DNA of 7,053 nucleotides from contig JAENXG010000126.1 in the NCBI GenBank assembly GCA_016649675.1, forward strand, positions 1 through 7,053. Reading direction: 5' to 3'. Source of the DNA: Methyloceanibacter sp. Its GTDB lineage: Bacteria; Pseudomonadota; Alphaproteobacteria; Rhizobiales; Methyloligellaceae. Made by a program: the position numbers and the translations under genes. A model generated the notes under the pieces. It was not told the DNA's origin, did no database searches, and worked only from the letters and a program-made list of their open reading frames with translations. Below, in pieces: positions 1 to 5,967 of the stretch (within the stretch, counting starts at the first letter, position 1; each line of letters opens with the position of its first letter).

Positions 1-187
1 AACTCCTGTTCGGAGGGGACGCTGCGGCGAATGTGCGCAACGCTAGGACGATCAAGTCGCGCTCGGCTTCTGTTGGCGTAAACAGATAGACGTTCCTTCT
101 TGCCGCTCCGGCGTACGGGTGGAGCGCTGGCAGAGCGGCAATCTTTTCCGCCAACTGGCTCGCCGCCTGCTGGAGGTTGAGAGTCAT
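1..187 (-). CDS. Unrecognised protein, N-terminal part (runs off the left edge)
   Basis: An open reading frame starts with ATG at 187 and stays open for 62 codons to the window edge, so the C-terminus is missing. It starts MTLNLQQAASQLAEKIAALP. The first 20 residues look like an amphipathic helix, followed by a basic stretch with RRNVYLF and then an acidic helix-like part with EAERDLIVLALRTF. No signal peptide or membrane segment is visible. The start is supported by AGGGAA at 195-200 (minus strand), 7 bases upstream of the ATG. It is the last visible gene of the minus-strand run that begins with the thiolase, 101 bases after the 68-residue protein. I do not recognise the family and assign no function. 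Confidence reflects the open frame, ribosome binding site and gene order. Confidence 0.6.
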   Translation of the reverse strand, partial: MTLNLQQAASQLAEKIAALPALHPYAGAARRNVYLFTPTEAERDLIVLALRTFAAASPPNRS

Positions 188-288
188 GGCGCGGTTCCCT
201 TTTTGCTTGGCGGTGGTCCGACAACGACGTGGACGCGGGGAAAATTGGTTTATCCATTAATTGATTTCTCGCATATCAGGTGCAGCGA

Positions 289-495
289 TCATTCAAGCCC
301 TTTCACCCATTCATCCCAGTCGTGCCATGGCGTGTCTGGAAGTTCTAAGCCGGTGTCCACGATCTTTTGCACGATGCGGGCAACCTTGACCCGATCGTCC
401 ATCTCCTCCTCCTTGAGGAGATGATCATCGATCATTTTGCGCAAGTGCTCCTCTGTGAGGAGGACAGTCACCGCATGTCTCTCCGGCGTTGCCAT
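289..495 (-). CDS. Small acidic hypothetical protein, 68 residues
   Basis: This complete ORF encodes a small, charged, probably soluble protein. ATG at 495 is preceded by a very strong Shine-Dalgarno sequence (AGGAGG, 504-509 on the minus strand, 8 bases away), the best reason to believe it is translated. Residues 15-48 look largely helical, with an acidic patch KEEEMDD at 28-34. The C-terminus has an evenly spaced tryptophan motif PWHDWDEW, with W57, W60 and W63. There is no Cys, membrane segment or signal peptide. It starts 55 bases after the stop of the AhpD-like gene, with no terminator-like hairpin between, so it is probably cotranscribed with it. I do not recognise a family. It could be a small partner or regulator of a neighbouring enzyme, but nothing in the sequence shows this. 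Confidence 0.72.
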   Translation of the reverse strand: MATPERHAVTVLLTEEHLRKMIDDHLLKEEEMDDRVKVARIVQKIVDTGLELPDTPWHDWDEWVKGLE

Positions 496-550
496 GGGCC
501 TCTCCTCCTCACATCCGCCATCTCATCGGCCGTTCAGCCAAGGTTTCACG

Positions 551-901
551 TTACGTCTTCGTGCTGCTGAATTGATCATAGGCGCGGAGCGCATCTCCTC
601 CGTATACCGCCGCGGGCCCACCTCCCATGTAGACGGCGAGAGCGACCGTCTCGGCAACCTCCTCGCGGGTGGCTCCATGCTGGTGGGCCATTTTGGTATG
701 AAAAGCCACGCAGCCGTCGCAATGGAGCGTGATACCGATCGCCAGCGCCATTAGCTCCTTGGTCTTGGTGTCAATGGCCTTGGAGGCCGTTGCTGCTATT
801 GCAAGTGCGCCAAAACCTTTCATCGATTCTGGTGCGCCCTCGCGCAGCAGTTTCACACCGCTAATCACGTCATCGGCGATCTGCACAAAATCCTTGCTCA
901 T
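551..901 (-). CDS. Carboxymuconolactone decarboxylase family / AhpD-like protein
   Basis: A protein of 116 residues, typical for single-domain members of the CMD/AhpD family. The core shows the family signature: E49 in the KTKEL segment, then HCDGCVAFH with C61, C64 and H68 forming the CxxCxxxH motif, then the helical part HGATREEVAETV and a glycine-rich MGGGPAAVYGGDAL end. In AhpD proteins this motif carries alkylhydroperoxidase or disulfide-reductase activity. Many small family members have no known substrate, so a thiol-redox role in the cytoplasm is inferred only. The frame is open further upstream to 991, but I chose ATG at 901 because GGGGAGG (909-915, minus strand) lies 7 bases before it and the upstream residues do not look like family sequence. 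It lies in the minus-strand run below the thiolase and ATP-grasp genes. A true decarboxylase is unlikely given the Cys pair. Confidence 0.9.
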   Translation of the reverse strand: MSKDFVQIADDVISGVKLLREGAPESMKGFGALAIAATASKAIDTKTKELMALAIGITLHCDGCVAFHTKMAHQHGATREEVAETVALAVYMGGGPAAVYGGDALRAYDQFSSTKT

Positions 902-920
902 CGCGAAACCTCCCCAACCG

Positions 921-1145
921 TCAGGAACACACGGCCCGCGCCCGGCTGCTTTCCCTACCAGCCGCCATGACGTCGATTCGTTTCGTTTCAAGCGAGGTCA
1001 TCGAGGCTAGCGCAATCACGCCTCGCCGGTGAGGCTTCAAGCTCTGCAAGCGTTGCTCCAGCATTTTGCGTCTCGTTTCCGGGTCGGGTCTGAACTGTGG
1101 GGCGGGCACGGCTGTCTCCAAGGAGAGGTTGGCCGCAAAAGTCAC
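921..1145 (-). CDS. Possible small hypothetical protein (doubtful)
   Basis: A minus-strand frame of 74 codons from GTG at 1145 to TGA at 921 fills most of the gap between the ATP-grasp and AhpD-like genes. It ends 19 bases before the AhpD-like start. A weak GGGGA lies about 6 bases upstream of the GTG; a TTG at 1157 in the same frame has no ribosome binding site. The product would be basic and soluble, with a helical charged centre (PETRRKMLEQRLQSLKPHRR) and no recognised domain. For it: position inside a same-direction gene run, and reasonable GC-rich third codon positions. Against it: weak start, short length, no family, and a competing frame covering part of the same bases. It may equally be untranslated spacer. 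Confidence 0.3.
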   Translation of the reverse strand: MTFAANLSLETAVPAPQFRPDPETRRKMLEQRLQSLKPHRRGVIALASMTSLETKRIDVMAAGRESSRARAVCS

Positions 1146-1217
1146 TGCTATCCCCAAGTCTGCTGGCGCTTAATTTCAATCCTGGTCGATTGGCGTACTG
1201 GAGTCACCCTATCTGAG

Positions 1218-2504
1218 TCAGACCGCGAACACCGGTGCGAACCCACCACCCGGTGTCCGGAAATTCGTCGTCTGCCCTTGGTAAAGCCGCGCAGCGGTGA
1301 GCAAGATTTGGCCATCGTAAGTGTAGAGCCGGACATCCGCTTTGCGCCGCTCCGCCGTACCATCGAGCTTAATCATGCGCTCACCGGGTGCCGCAAACTC
1401 CTGAGCAACGTAGCCGCCTCGAATGATCTCCTCCCACACACCCTTCGTGAGCTTGTCTCCGCGATAAACAGCCTTGCTCCCGTGCCCGCCAGCCGGCTTG
1501 AAGAACAACGTCTTTCTGCTTCCCCACAGTTGCTGCGCATTGTCGGAGGTGACGAGCACCGTGCGCGGCACCCCCGCGAGATCGGCGAGCATCTGCGGCG
1601 GAAGCCGCCACGAGCGCAGTGCCGCCTGATCGGACAGCAGCGCCAAATTGCGTTTATCTGCGTAAAGGGCATGCACGCGCGGATTGGGGGTGACGACGAC
1701 AGCGTTAGCGAGATACGCGGCACGTAGAGCTTGGTGCTCGGGATCGTCGAAAGAGAAATCGACAAGTCGATTGTAAACAAGATCAACCGGTTGTCCCTCC
1801 GTCAGCAGTCGGCCGTGCTCGTAGCGAAGCTGTCTTCCATCGGCAATCGTCGCCTCGATCCCGTTCTTTTGGAAGAAGCGCTGGGCCAGGAGAAACTCCG
1901 GATAAAGATATTGGTCTGCAGGCCGATCATCGACAATCGCGATCCGCTGCGGCACGCCGGTCCTTTGCTGGAGCTCCCACTCATGCTGGAACATGCGCAG
2001 GACCGCCGATTCGAAATCATCGGCCTTGGATCTACCCATAGCGAGCTCGATCTCGGTGCAGCAGGCCCGTTGCGCCTTGGCCAACAGCGCATTCAGGAAG
2101 GCGCCGCCCGCGTTCGTATTCACCTCGATCAGCTTGGGTCCCGCCGCGGTAAGATGAAAGTCGTAGCCCATGAAAACGCCAAGCGGCCCAAAATCATGCC
2201 GCGCGATCTCGGGAGCCCAAGACAAAGCCGCTTCCTGATAGGCAGGAAATCGGGTCGCGACCTCTACGGCTCGCACAAGGCGGAGCATCTCACTTGTTTC
2301 GGCTTCCGAAATGAACAGCGGGGCATTGGAAAATAGATGGGGCCGCGTTCTGATGAAGGTCGCGCAAAAGGCCGGGTCTCCAACCTCCCGCTCAAGCGCT
2401 TGACACAATGCGTCGCGGTCGAGGGTTATACAGAAGCACTCTTGGTTTAGACGCTCGGAGATAGATTGGGCACTGCGTGACGGAAAAGCCGATGGTGCGT
2501 CCAT
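1218..2504 (-). CDS. Orphan ATP-grasp-like protein
   Basis: A complete protein of 428 residues with features of the ATP-grasp fold, the family of carboxylate-amine/thiol ligases. The C-terminal half carries the ATP-binding set in order: a glycine-rich loop FFKPAGGHGSKAVYRG (335-349) with K336, then VAQEF with E369, then a DVRLY segment (390-394) with Asp and Arg, then TTNFRTPGGGFAPV (412-425) with an Asn and Gly-rich loop that could bind metal. The N-terminal half has a second acidic/Asn motif GYDFHLTAAGPKLIEVNTNAGG (113-134), like the E-x-N metal site usually found near the end of ATP-grasp domains, so the order resembles circularly permuted members such as the glutathionylspermidine synthase-like group. 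Substrate is unknown. ATG at 2504 is preceded by GAGGAC (2511-2516), which overlaps the thiolase stop; the 10-base spacing implies translational coupling. No membrane segments. Reading this as a ligase is inference from motifs. Confidence 0.8.
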   Translation of the reverse strand: MDAPSAFPSRSAQSISERLNQECFCITLDRDALCQALEREVGDPAFCATFIRTRPHLFSNAPLFISEAETSEMLRLVRAVEVATRFPAYQEAALSWAPEIARHDFGPLGVFMGYDFHLTAAGPKLIEVNTNAGGAFLNALLAKAQRACCTEIELAMGRSKADDFESAVLRMFQHEWELQQRTGVPQRIAIVDDRPADQYLYPEFLLAQRFFQKNGIEATIADGRQLRYEHGRLLTEGQPVDLVYNRLVDFSFDDPEHQALRAAYLANAVVVTPNPRVHALYADKRNLALLSDQAALRSWRLPPQMLADLAGVPRTVLVTSDNAQQLWGSRKTLFFKPAGGHGSKAVYRGDKLTKGVWEEIIRGGYVAQEFAAPGERMIKLDGTAERRKADVRLYTYDGQILLTAARLYQGQTTNFRTPGGGFAPVFAV

Positions 2505-2514
2505 CCGTTCGTCC

Positions 2515-3702
2515 TCATGTTATCCGTTCCACCGCCAGTGCGATCCCCTGCCCACCGCCAATGCAGAGCGTGACGATTCCCTTGTTGATCCCGTCCCGTT
2601 GCATCGAATGCAGGATGCGTGTCGTGAGTACCGCCCCGCTCGCACCGATCGGATGTCCATGCGCGATGGCGCCGCCTTCCACATTGACAATATTTTCAGG
2701 CAAACCAAGGTCCTTGGTGACCGCAAGCGCAATGGCGGCGAAAGCCTCATTGATCTCGATCCGTTCGATATCTTCGGTCTTCCAGCCAGCGCGGTCGAGC
2801 GCCTGTTTCACCGCAGGCACCGGGCCCAGTCCGAACATGCCCGGCTCGACAGCGCCAACACCGTAGGCGACGAGGCGCGCCATCGGTTGCAGGCCTTTCT
2901 TATCGGCCCAAGCGCGGTCGGCCACGATCATGGCTGCGGCTCCGGTGTTGAGGCCCGGCGCGTTGCCGGCCGTAATGGTACCGTCCTTGCGGAATGCCGG
3001 CTTGAGCTTGGAGAGACTTTCCAGCGTGGTATCGGGCCGATTGTGCTCGTCCTTGTCGAACTGCGTCGGGCCCTTTCGCGAGGCGATTTCGACCGCGACG
3101 ATTTCCGCGGTGAACTTGCCGGCGGATTGAGCCGCGGCAAACCGTTTCTGCGAGCGCTCCGCCCATCCATCCTGCGCTTCGCGGGTGATCTGGTGTGAGC
3201 TTGCGAGATCCTCAGTGTGCCAGCCCGAGTGCTGGCCGGAGAATGCATCGTTAAGGCCGTCCATCAGCATCGCATCGAAAATCTGGCCGTCGCCCATGCG
3301 ATAGCCCCAGCGGCCGGAACTCATCAGATAAGGCGCCCGGTCCATGTTCTCCATGCCGCCGGCAACCGCGCTGTCGATGAAGCCGAGCATGATTTCCTGC
3401 GCCGCGCTCGCAATTGCCTGCGCGCCCGAGCCGCAAACGCGGTTGACTGTCATGGCTGGAACATCGACCGGCACGCCGCCGTGGATCGCCGCCTGCCGAG
3501 CCGGATTCATCTTGTTGCCCGCTTGAACCACATTGCCCATGACGACCGTATCCAAGTCGCCGGGCGGCAATTTCGCGCGGTCGAGCGTGGCGCGGACAAC
3601 GACCGCGCCAAGATCGGTGGCTGGGATATCCTTGAGCATGCCTCCGTAAGTGCCGATTGCCGTGCGCACCGGCGAACAGATGACGACTTCTCTATTGGCC
3701 AT
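2515..3702 (-). CDS. Acetyl-CoA acetyltransferase (thiolase)
   Basis: A full-length thiolase of 395 residues, the usual size. It should condense two acetyl-CoA to acetoacetyl-CoA (or cleave 3-ketoacyl-CoA) in the cytoplasm, feeding polyhydroxybutyrate or ketone-body/fatty-acid routes. All catalytic elements are present: nucleophile C90 in NRVCGSG, the NEAF motif (318-321), H350 in GHPIGASGA, and C380 in CIGGGQG. Two positions differ from the common biosynthetic thiolases: the usual N-D-G-A-A-A is LNTGAAA (251-257), and the loop usually like MGxTAEN reads SGWHTED (159-165). This suggests altered acyl-CoA specificity, so phaA or atoB cannot be assigned safely. ATG at 3702 has GAGGAG (3711-3716) 8 bases upstream. 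It is the first gene of the minus-strand run, coupled to the ATP-grasp gene. No phaB or phaC lies in the window to confirm a polyester role. Confidence 0.93.
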   Translation of the reverse strand: MANREVVICSPVRTAIGTYGGMLKDIPATDLGAVVVRATLDRAKLPPGDLDTVVMGNVVQAGNKMNPARQAAIHGGVPVDVPAMTVNRVCGSGAQAIASAAQEIMLGFIDSAVAGGMENMDRAPYLMSSGRWGYRMGDGQIFDAMLMDGLNDAFSGQHSGWHTEDLASSHQITREAQDGWAERSQKRFAAAQSAGKFTAEIVAVEIASRKGPTQFDKDEHNRPDTTLESLSKLKPAFRKDGTITAGNAPGLNTGAAAMIVADRAWADKKGLQPMARLVAYGVGAVEPGMFGLGPVPAVKQALDRAGWKTEDIERIEINEAFAAIALAVTKDLGLPENIVNVEGGAIAHGHPIGASGAVLTTRILHSMQRDGINKGIVTLCIGGGQGIALAVERIT

Positions 3703-4065
3703 GGTTCAATCTCCTCATATCCGCTGTTGGGGCCGCGCGATGAACTAGGAATCAGCGCACGCCTTGTGGCCGCTTGGGCATTCCGTCTCCATGCCACGCT
3801 CTGAATAACGAACGGGCGTCTGATGACCTTGCGATGAGTCAAAAATGCGCCTTGCTGACACCATCACGGAACGTACTGCGCAGGCGTTGCGCGACGACAG
3901 GGTCGCCTTCCAAGTCCAGAACGAGACTGGATCAGTTGCGGTGCCGCCTCTTGATGGTGCTCAGCAAAGCGCTCGGGGTAGCTGGTGCGGTTGATCAAAA
4001 CGCCAATGTGACGTGCTGAGCAACTTCGTTGCGTTTCATCAATTCACCTCAACGCGCCAAAGGGA
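3703..4065. other. Gap between arsC and the thiolase gene; possible gene remnant
   Basis: No convincing gene in these 363 bases. On the minus strand, 26 bases after the arsC stop, an ATG at 4039 with GAGGTG 5 bases upstream opens a 14-codon ORF (MKRNEVAQHVTLAF) ending at 3995. In another minus frame just downstream runs the protein-like GVLINRTSYPERFAEHHQEA, and in a third the stretch LEGDPVVAQRLRSTF. On the plus strand, 3845-3994 can encode a 49-residue peptide starting MRLADTITERTAQALRDDRV, without a clear ribosome binding site. Such fragments in shifting frames fit a decayed gene but also chance in GC-rich DNA. A small inverted repeat GCAAC-TTC-GTTGC (4020-4032) has no T-run and is not a convincing terminator. 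The thiolase promoter presumably lies in this gap, but I could not place it. Confidence 0.5.
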
Positions 4066-4488
4066 TCAGCCCACGCGGCGTCCATCATGATCGATAAGCA
4101 ATTCTCCATCTTCCTTGTGGAACGGCCCGGGCGGGAAGCGGTCGAGCAGATCAAGGACCGCTTCACTCGGACGACATAGTCGGACGCCCTTGGGTGTGCA
4201 AACGATCGGGCGGTTCACAAGTATGGGATACTTGATCATCGCGTCGAGGATTACCTCGTTGGACACGCCCTCGCCGGGGAGACCCAGTTCCGTGGCAGGC
4301 GACTTCGTCTCGCGGAGCGCTGTGCGCGGCGTAAGTCCCGCAACTGCAAAGAGGCCCAAAAGTTGGGGCCTGGTCCATCCGGTATTCAAATATTCGATTA
4401 CCGTCGGCGTGTAGCCTGCAGCTTCAATGATCGCCAGAACATTCCGAGACGTCCCGCACTCGGGGTTGTGGTAGATCACGACATCCAC
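4066..4488 (-). CDS. arsC: Arsenate reductase ArsC (glutaredoxin-coupled type)
   Basis: Reduces arsenate to arsenite in the cytoplasm, using glutathione and glutaredoxin, so that the efflux pump can act. The 140-residue protein closely follows the E. coli plasmid ArsC pattern over its whole length: YHNPECGTSRN with catalytic C11, and the three arginines that bind the oxyanion, R59 (ALRE), R93 (ILVNRPIV) and R106 (LCRPSEAV), then the FHKEDGE segment near the C-terminus. The start is GTG at 4488, not ATG; it is set by GGGAGG at 4496-4501 (7 bases upstream, lying within the last codons of acr3) and by exact match of the N-terminus to the family. It begins 3 bases after the acr3 stop. Last intact gene of the arsR-acr3-arsC operon, and presumably controlled by ArsR. 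Confidence 0.96.
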   Translation of the reverse strand: MDVVIYHNPECGTSRNVLAIIEAAGYTPTVIEYLNTGWTRPQLLGLFAVAGLTPRTALRETKSPATELGLPGEGVSNEVILDAMIKYPILVNRPIVCTPKGVRLCRPSEAVLDLLDRFPPGPFHKEDGELLIDHDGRRVG

Positions 4489-4491
4489 CGC

Positions 4492-5556
4492 TCAACCTCC
4501 CGCCTTCTCACTCGCGATGCGCTGGCGCACCGTCGCGCCCGCCTCATACCACCCACGAGTGCCATTCACGATCTTCACCACCGAAAGCATGACTGGAACC
4601 TCGATCAGCACTCCGACAACAGTCGCTAGCGCCGCGCCCGAGTTGAAACCGAAAAGGCTTATCGCGGCGGCAACAGCCAATTCGAAGAAGTTACTGGCGC
4701 CGATGAGCGCAGACGGACCAGCCACGCAATGCGCCTCGCCGGCTGCGCGATTCAGGACGTATGCAAGTCCCGCGTTGAAATAGACCTGGATCAGGATTGG
4801 CACAGCCAGGATTGCGATAATTAAGGGCTGCGCCAGGATCTGCTCGCCCTGGAACCCAAACAGAAGAACCAGGGTCGCGAGCAGCGCCACGAGCGAAACC
4901 GGCTGTAGTGTGGACAGAAGTCGGGACAAAGCCTCGCCACCACCGCTCGCGATCACGCTCCGTCGAACGATCTGCGCAATGATGACCGGTACGACGATAT
5001 AAAGAACGACCGATAGAAACAGCGTCTCCCAAGGCACCGTGATCGCCGACAAGCCGAGGAGAAGTCCCACGATTGGCGCAAAGGCGAACACCATGATCAG
5101 GTCGTTGAGCGCGACCTGACTCAGCGTGAAATGCGGCTCGCCGTCGGAGAGATTGCTCCAGACAAACACCATCGCCGTGCATGGCGCTGCCGCAAGCAGA
5201 ATGAGGCCGGCGATGTAACTATTAATCTGGTCCGCTGGCAGATAAGGTCTGAACAGCCAGCCGATAAAGAGCCACCCCAGGAAGGCCATCGAGAACGGCT
5301 TCACGGCCCAGTTGATGAAGAGCGTGACGCCGATGCCCCGCCAATGCTCCTTGACCCGCGACAAAGCCGCAAAATCGATCTTCACAAGCATGGGAATGAT
5401 CATCAACCAGATCAGGACCGCCACCGGCAGATTGACCTTGGCGACCTCGGCCGAGCCGATGAGGTGGAATACGTTAGGAAAGAAATGCCCAAGTGCGATG
5501 CCAGCAATGATGCATAGAGCAACCCAAACGGTGAGATAGCGCTCGAAAGTGGACAT
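4492..5556 (-). CDS. acr3: Arsenite efflux transporter Acr3
   Basis: Inner-membrane arsenite exporter of the ACR3 (BART superfamily) type, 354 residues with about ten hydrophobic segments, the usual size. Key residues are in place: C126 in AAAPCTAMVFVWS, the conserved thiolate needed for transport in this family, and E319 in GVLIEVPVML, the conserved Glu in the second half of the protein. Other family markers are INWAVKPFSMA (81-91), QVALNDLIMVF (147-157) and GASNFFELAVAAA (286-298). The frame stays open upstream to 5949, but those residues overlap arsR in another frame and are not transporter-like. ATG at 5556, 2 bases after the arsR stop, gives the correct N-terminus MSTFERYL. Only a modest AGGCGAG sequence precedes it, so translation is probably coupled to arsR. 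Some databases call this family ArsB; it is not of the ArsB/NhaD type. Confidence 0.96.
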   Translation of the reverse strand: MSTFERYLTVWVALCIIAGIALGHFFPNVFHLIGSAEVAKVNLPVAVLIWLMIIPMLVKIDFAALSRVKEHWRGIGVTLFINWAVKPFSMAFLGWLFIGWLFRPYLPADQINSYIAGLILLAAAPCTAMVFVWSNLSDGEPHFTLSQVALNDLIMVFAFAPIVGLLLGLSAITVPWETLFLSVVLYIVVPVIIAQIVRRSVIASGGGEALSRLLSTLQPVSLVALLATLVLLFGFQGEQILAQPLIIAILAVPILIQVYFNAGLAYVLNRAAGEAHCVAGPSALIGASNFFELAVAAAISLFGFNSGAALATVVGVLIEVPVMLSVVKIVNGTRGWYEAGATVRQRIASEKAGG

Positions 5557-5558
5557 GG

Positions 5559-5900
5559 TCAGACTCGCCTGTTGCGTATGGCGCTCGCGGCTGCTTGTCC
5601 AAGAAACTCGGCGAGCGGTTTGAGCGCCGCCGGATTGAGCGAATAGCAGACGCGTGGATGCTCGATTTCCCCGATGATCAATCCGGCCTCCTTCAGGATG
5701 CGCAGGTGCTCCGATGTCGTAGAGGCGGCGAGACCGATCTCTTGCACAATGTCGCACCCGATGCAGGTTGTCCGGCGTAGCAGCGTCTGAACGATCTGGA
5801 CGCGCGCCGGATGAGCCAACGCCTTTGCGATCTGGGCGATCTTCTCCTGGGAGCTCCGGGTCGAAGCGGGTCTCTTCCGTCGCAATTTGACAGCTGACAT
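5559..5900 (-). CDS. arsR: ArsR-family transcriptional repressor
   Basis: A winged-helix metalloregulator of the ArsR/SmtB family, 113 residues. Expected to bind as a dimer to the operator just upstream and to release it when As(III) or Sb(III) binds. Visible parts: a basic N-terminal tail (KLRRKR), the helix ALAHPARVQIVQTLL (27-41), the recognition helix LAASTTSEHLRILKEAGLI (58-76), and the wing HPRVCYSLNP (81-90). Candidate metal ligands are C46 and C49 in TTCIGCDIV, and C85 in the wing. The classic ELCVCDL motif has CxC; here the pair is CxxC, so the inducer site is somewhat different. ATG at 5900 has AGG in the AGGCCGAG sequence about 8 bases upstream. First gene of the operon; stop 2 bases before acr3. 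Confidence 0.93.
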   Translation of the reverse strand: MSAVKLRRKRPASTRSSQEKIAQIAKALAHPARVQIVQTLLRRTTCIGCDIVQEIGLAASTTSEHLRILKEAGLIIGEIEHPRVCYSLNPAALKPLAEFLGQAAASAIRNRRV

Positions 5901-5915
5901 GACTCGGCCTATTCG
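5887..5915 (+). promoter_or_regulatory. Candidate promoter for the diverging membrane-protein gene
   Basis: On the plus strand, a perfect TTGACA (5887-5892, inside the first codons of arsR) is followed after 17 bases by TATTCG (5910-5915), which overlaps the left arm of the ArsR palindrome. Start of transcription would fall near 5922, within the operator. The -10 box matches the consensus at only three positions, but it is the same hexamer as in the opposite promoter candidate, placed symmetrically by the dyad. Confidence 0.4.
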
Positions 5916-5935
5916 TTAATCGTCGAAATACGAAT
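5911..5935. promoter_or_regulatory. Probable ArsR operator (25-base palindrome)
   Basis: An imperfect dyad centred on base 5923: ATTCGT-TAA-TCG-T-CGA-AAT-ACGAAT. The outer six and inner three bases of each arm pair, 9 of 12 positions, and the three-base linkers do not. ATTCG/CGAAT arms are typical of ArsR-family operators. It sits 10 bases upstream of the arsR ATG and 32 bases upstream of the diverging membrane-protein start, so ArsR bound here could repress both directions. ArsR binding is inferred from the sequence and position. Confidence 0.8.
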
Positions 5936-5960
5936 AACAAGAGTGCCATAGCCTTGGCAA
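5931..5960 (-). promoter_or_regulatory. Candidate arsR operon promoter
   Basis: On the minus strand, TTGCCA (5955-5960) as a -35 box is followed after 18 bases by TATTCG (5931-5936) as a -10 box. The -10 box covers the right arm of the palindrome, so bound ArsR would block polymerase. Transcription would begin near 5925 and leave a leader of about 25 bases. The -10 match is weak, so this is a best guess. Confidence 0.4.
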
Positions 5961-5967
5961 GCCTGCT

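Noticed and set aside
902..991. Longer start for the AhpD-like protein (146 residues)
   Set aside because: The ATG at 901 has a good GGGGAGG site 7 bases upstream and matches the usual family length; the extra 30 residues look like translated spacer.
1029..1727. Long plus-strand frame opposite the ATP-grasp gene
   Set aside because: It is antisense to a gene with clear motifs, has no family-like sequence, and is expected by chance in GC-rich DNA. The same holds for 1731-2336, 2599-3198 and 3217-3804.
3845..3994. Plus-strand 49-codon ORF in the arsC-thiolase gap
   Set aside because: It has no ribosome binding site and no recognised family; mentioned only as part of the gap.
3991..3998. TTGATCAA as an FNR/FixK box
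   Set aside because: The FNR/FixK site needs a four-base spacer between TTGAT and ATCAA; here the halves abut. I saw no proper box upstream of the thiolase, so low-oxygen control is not supported.
4020..4032. Hairpin GCAAC-TTC-GTTGC as a terminator after arsC
   Set aside because: The stem is only five bases and no T-run follows on either strand.
5557..5949. N-terminal extension of the Acr3 frame to give a 485-residue protein
   Set aside because: The extra residues overlap arsR in another frame, are charged and not transporter-like, and Acr3 proteins normally begin near the ATG at 5556.
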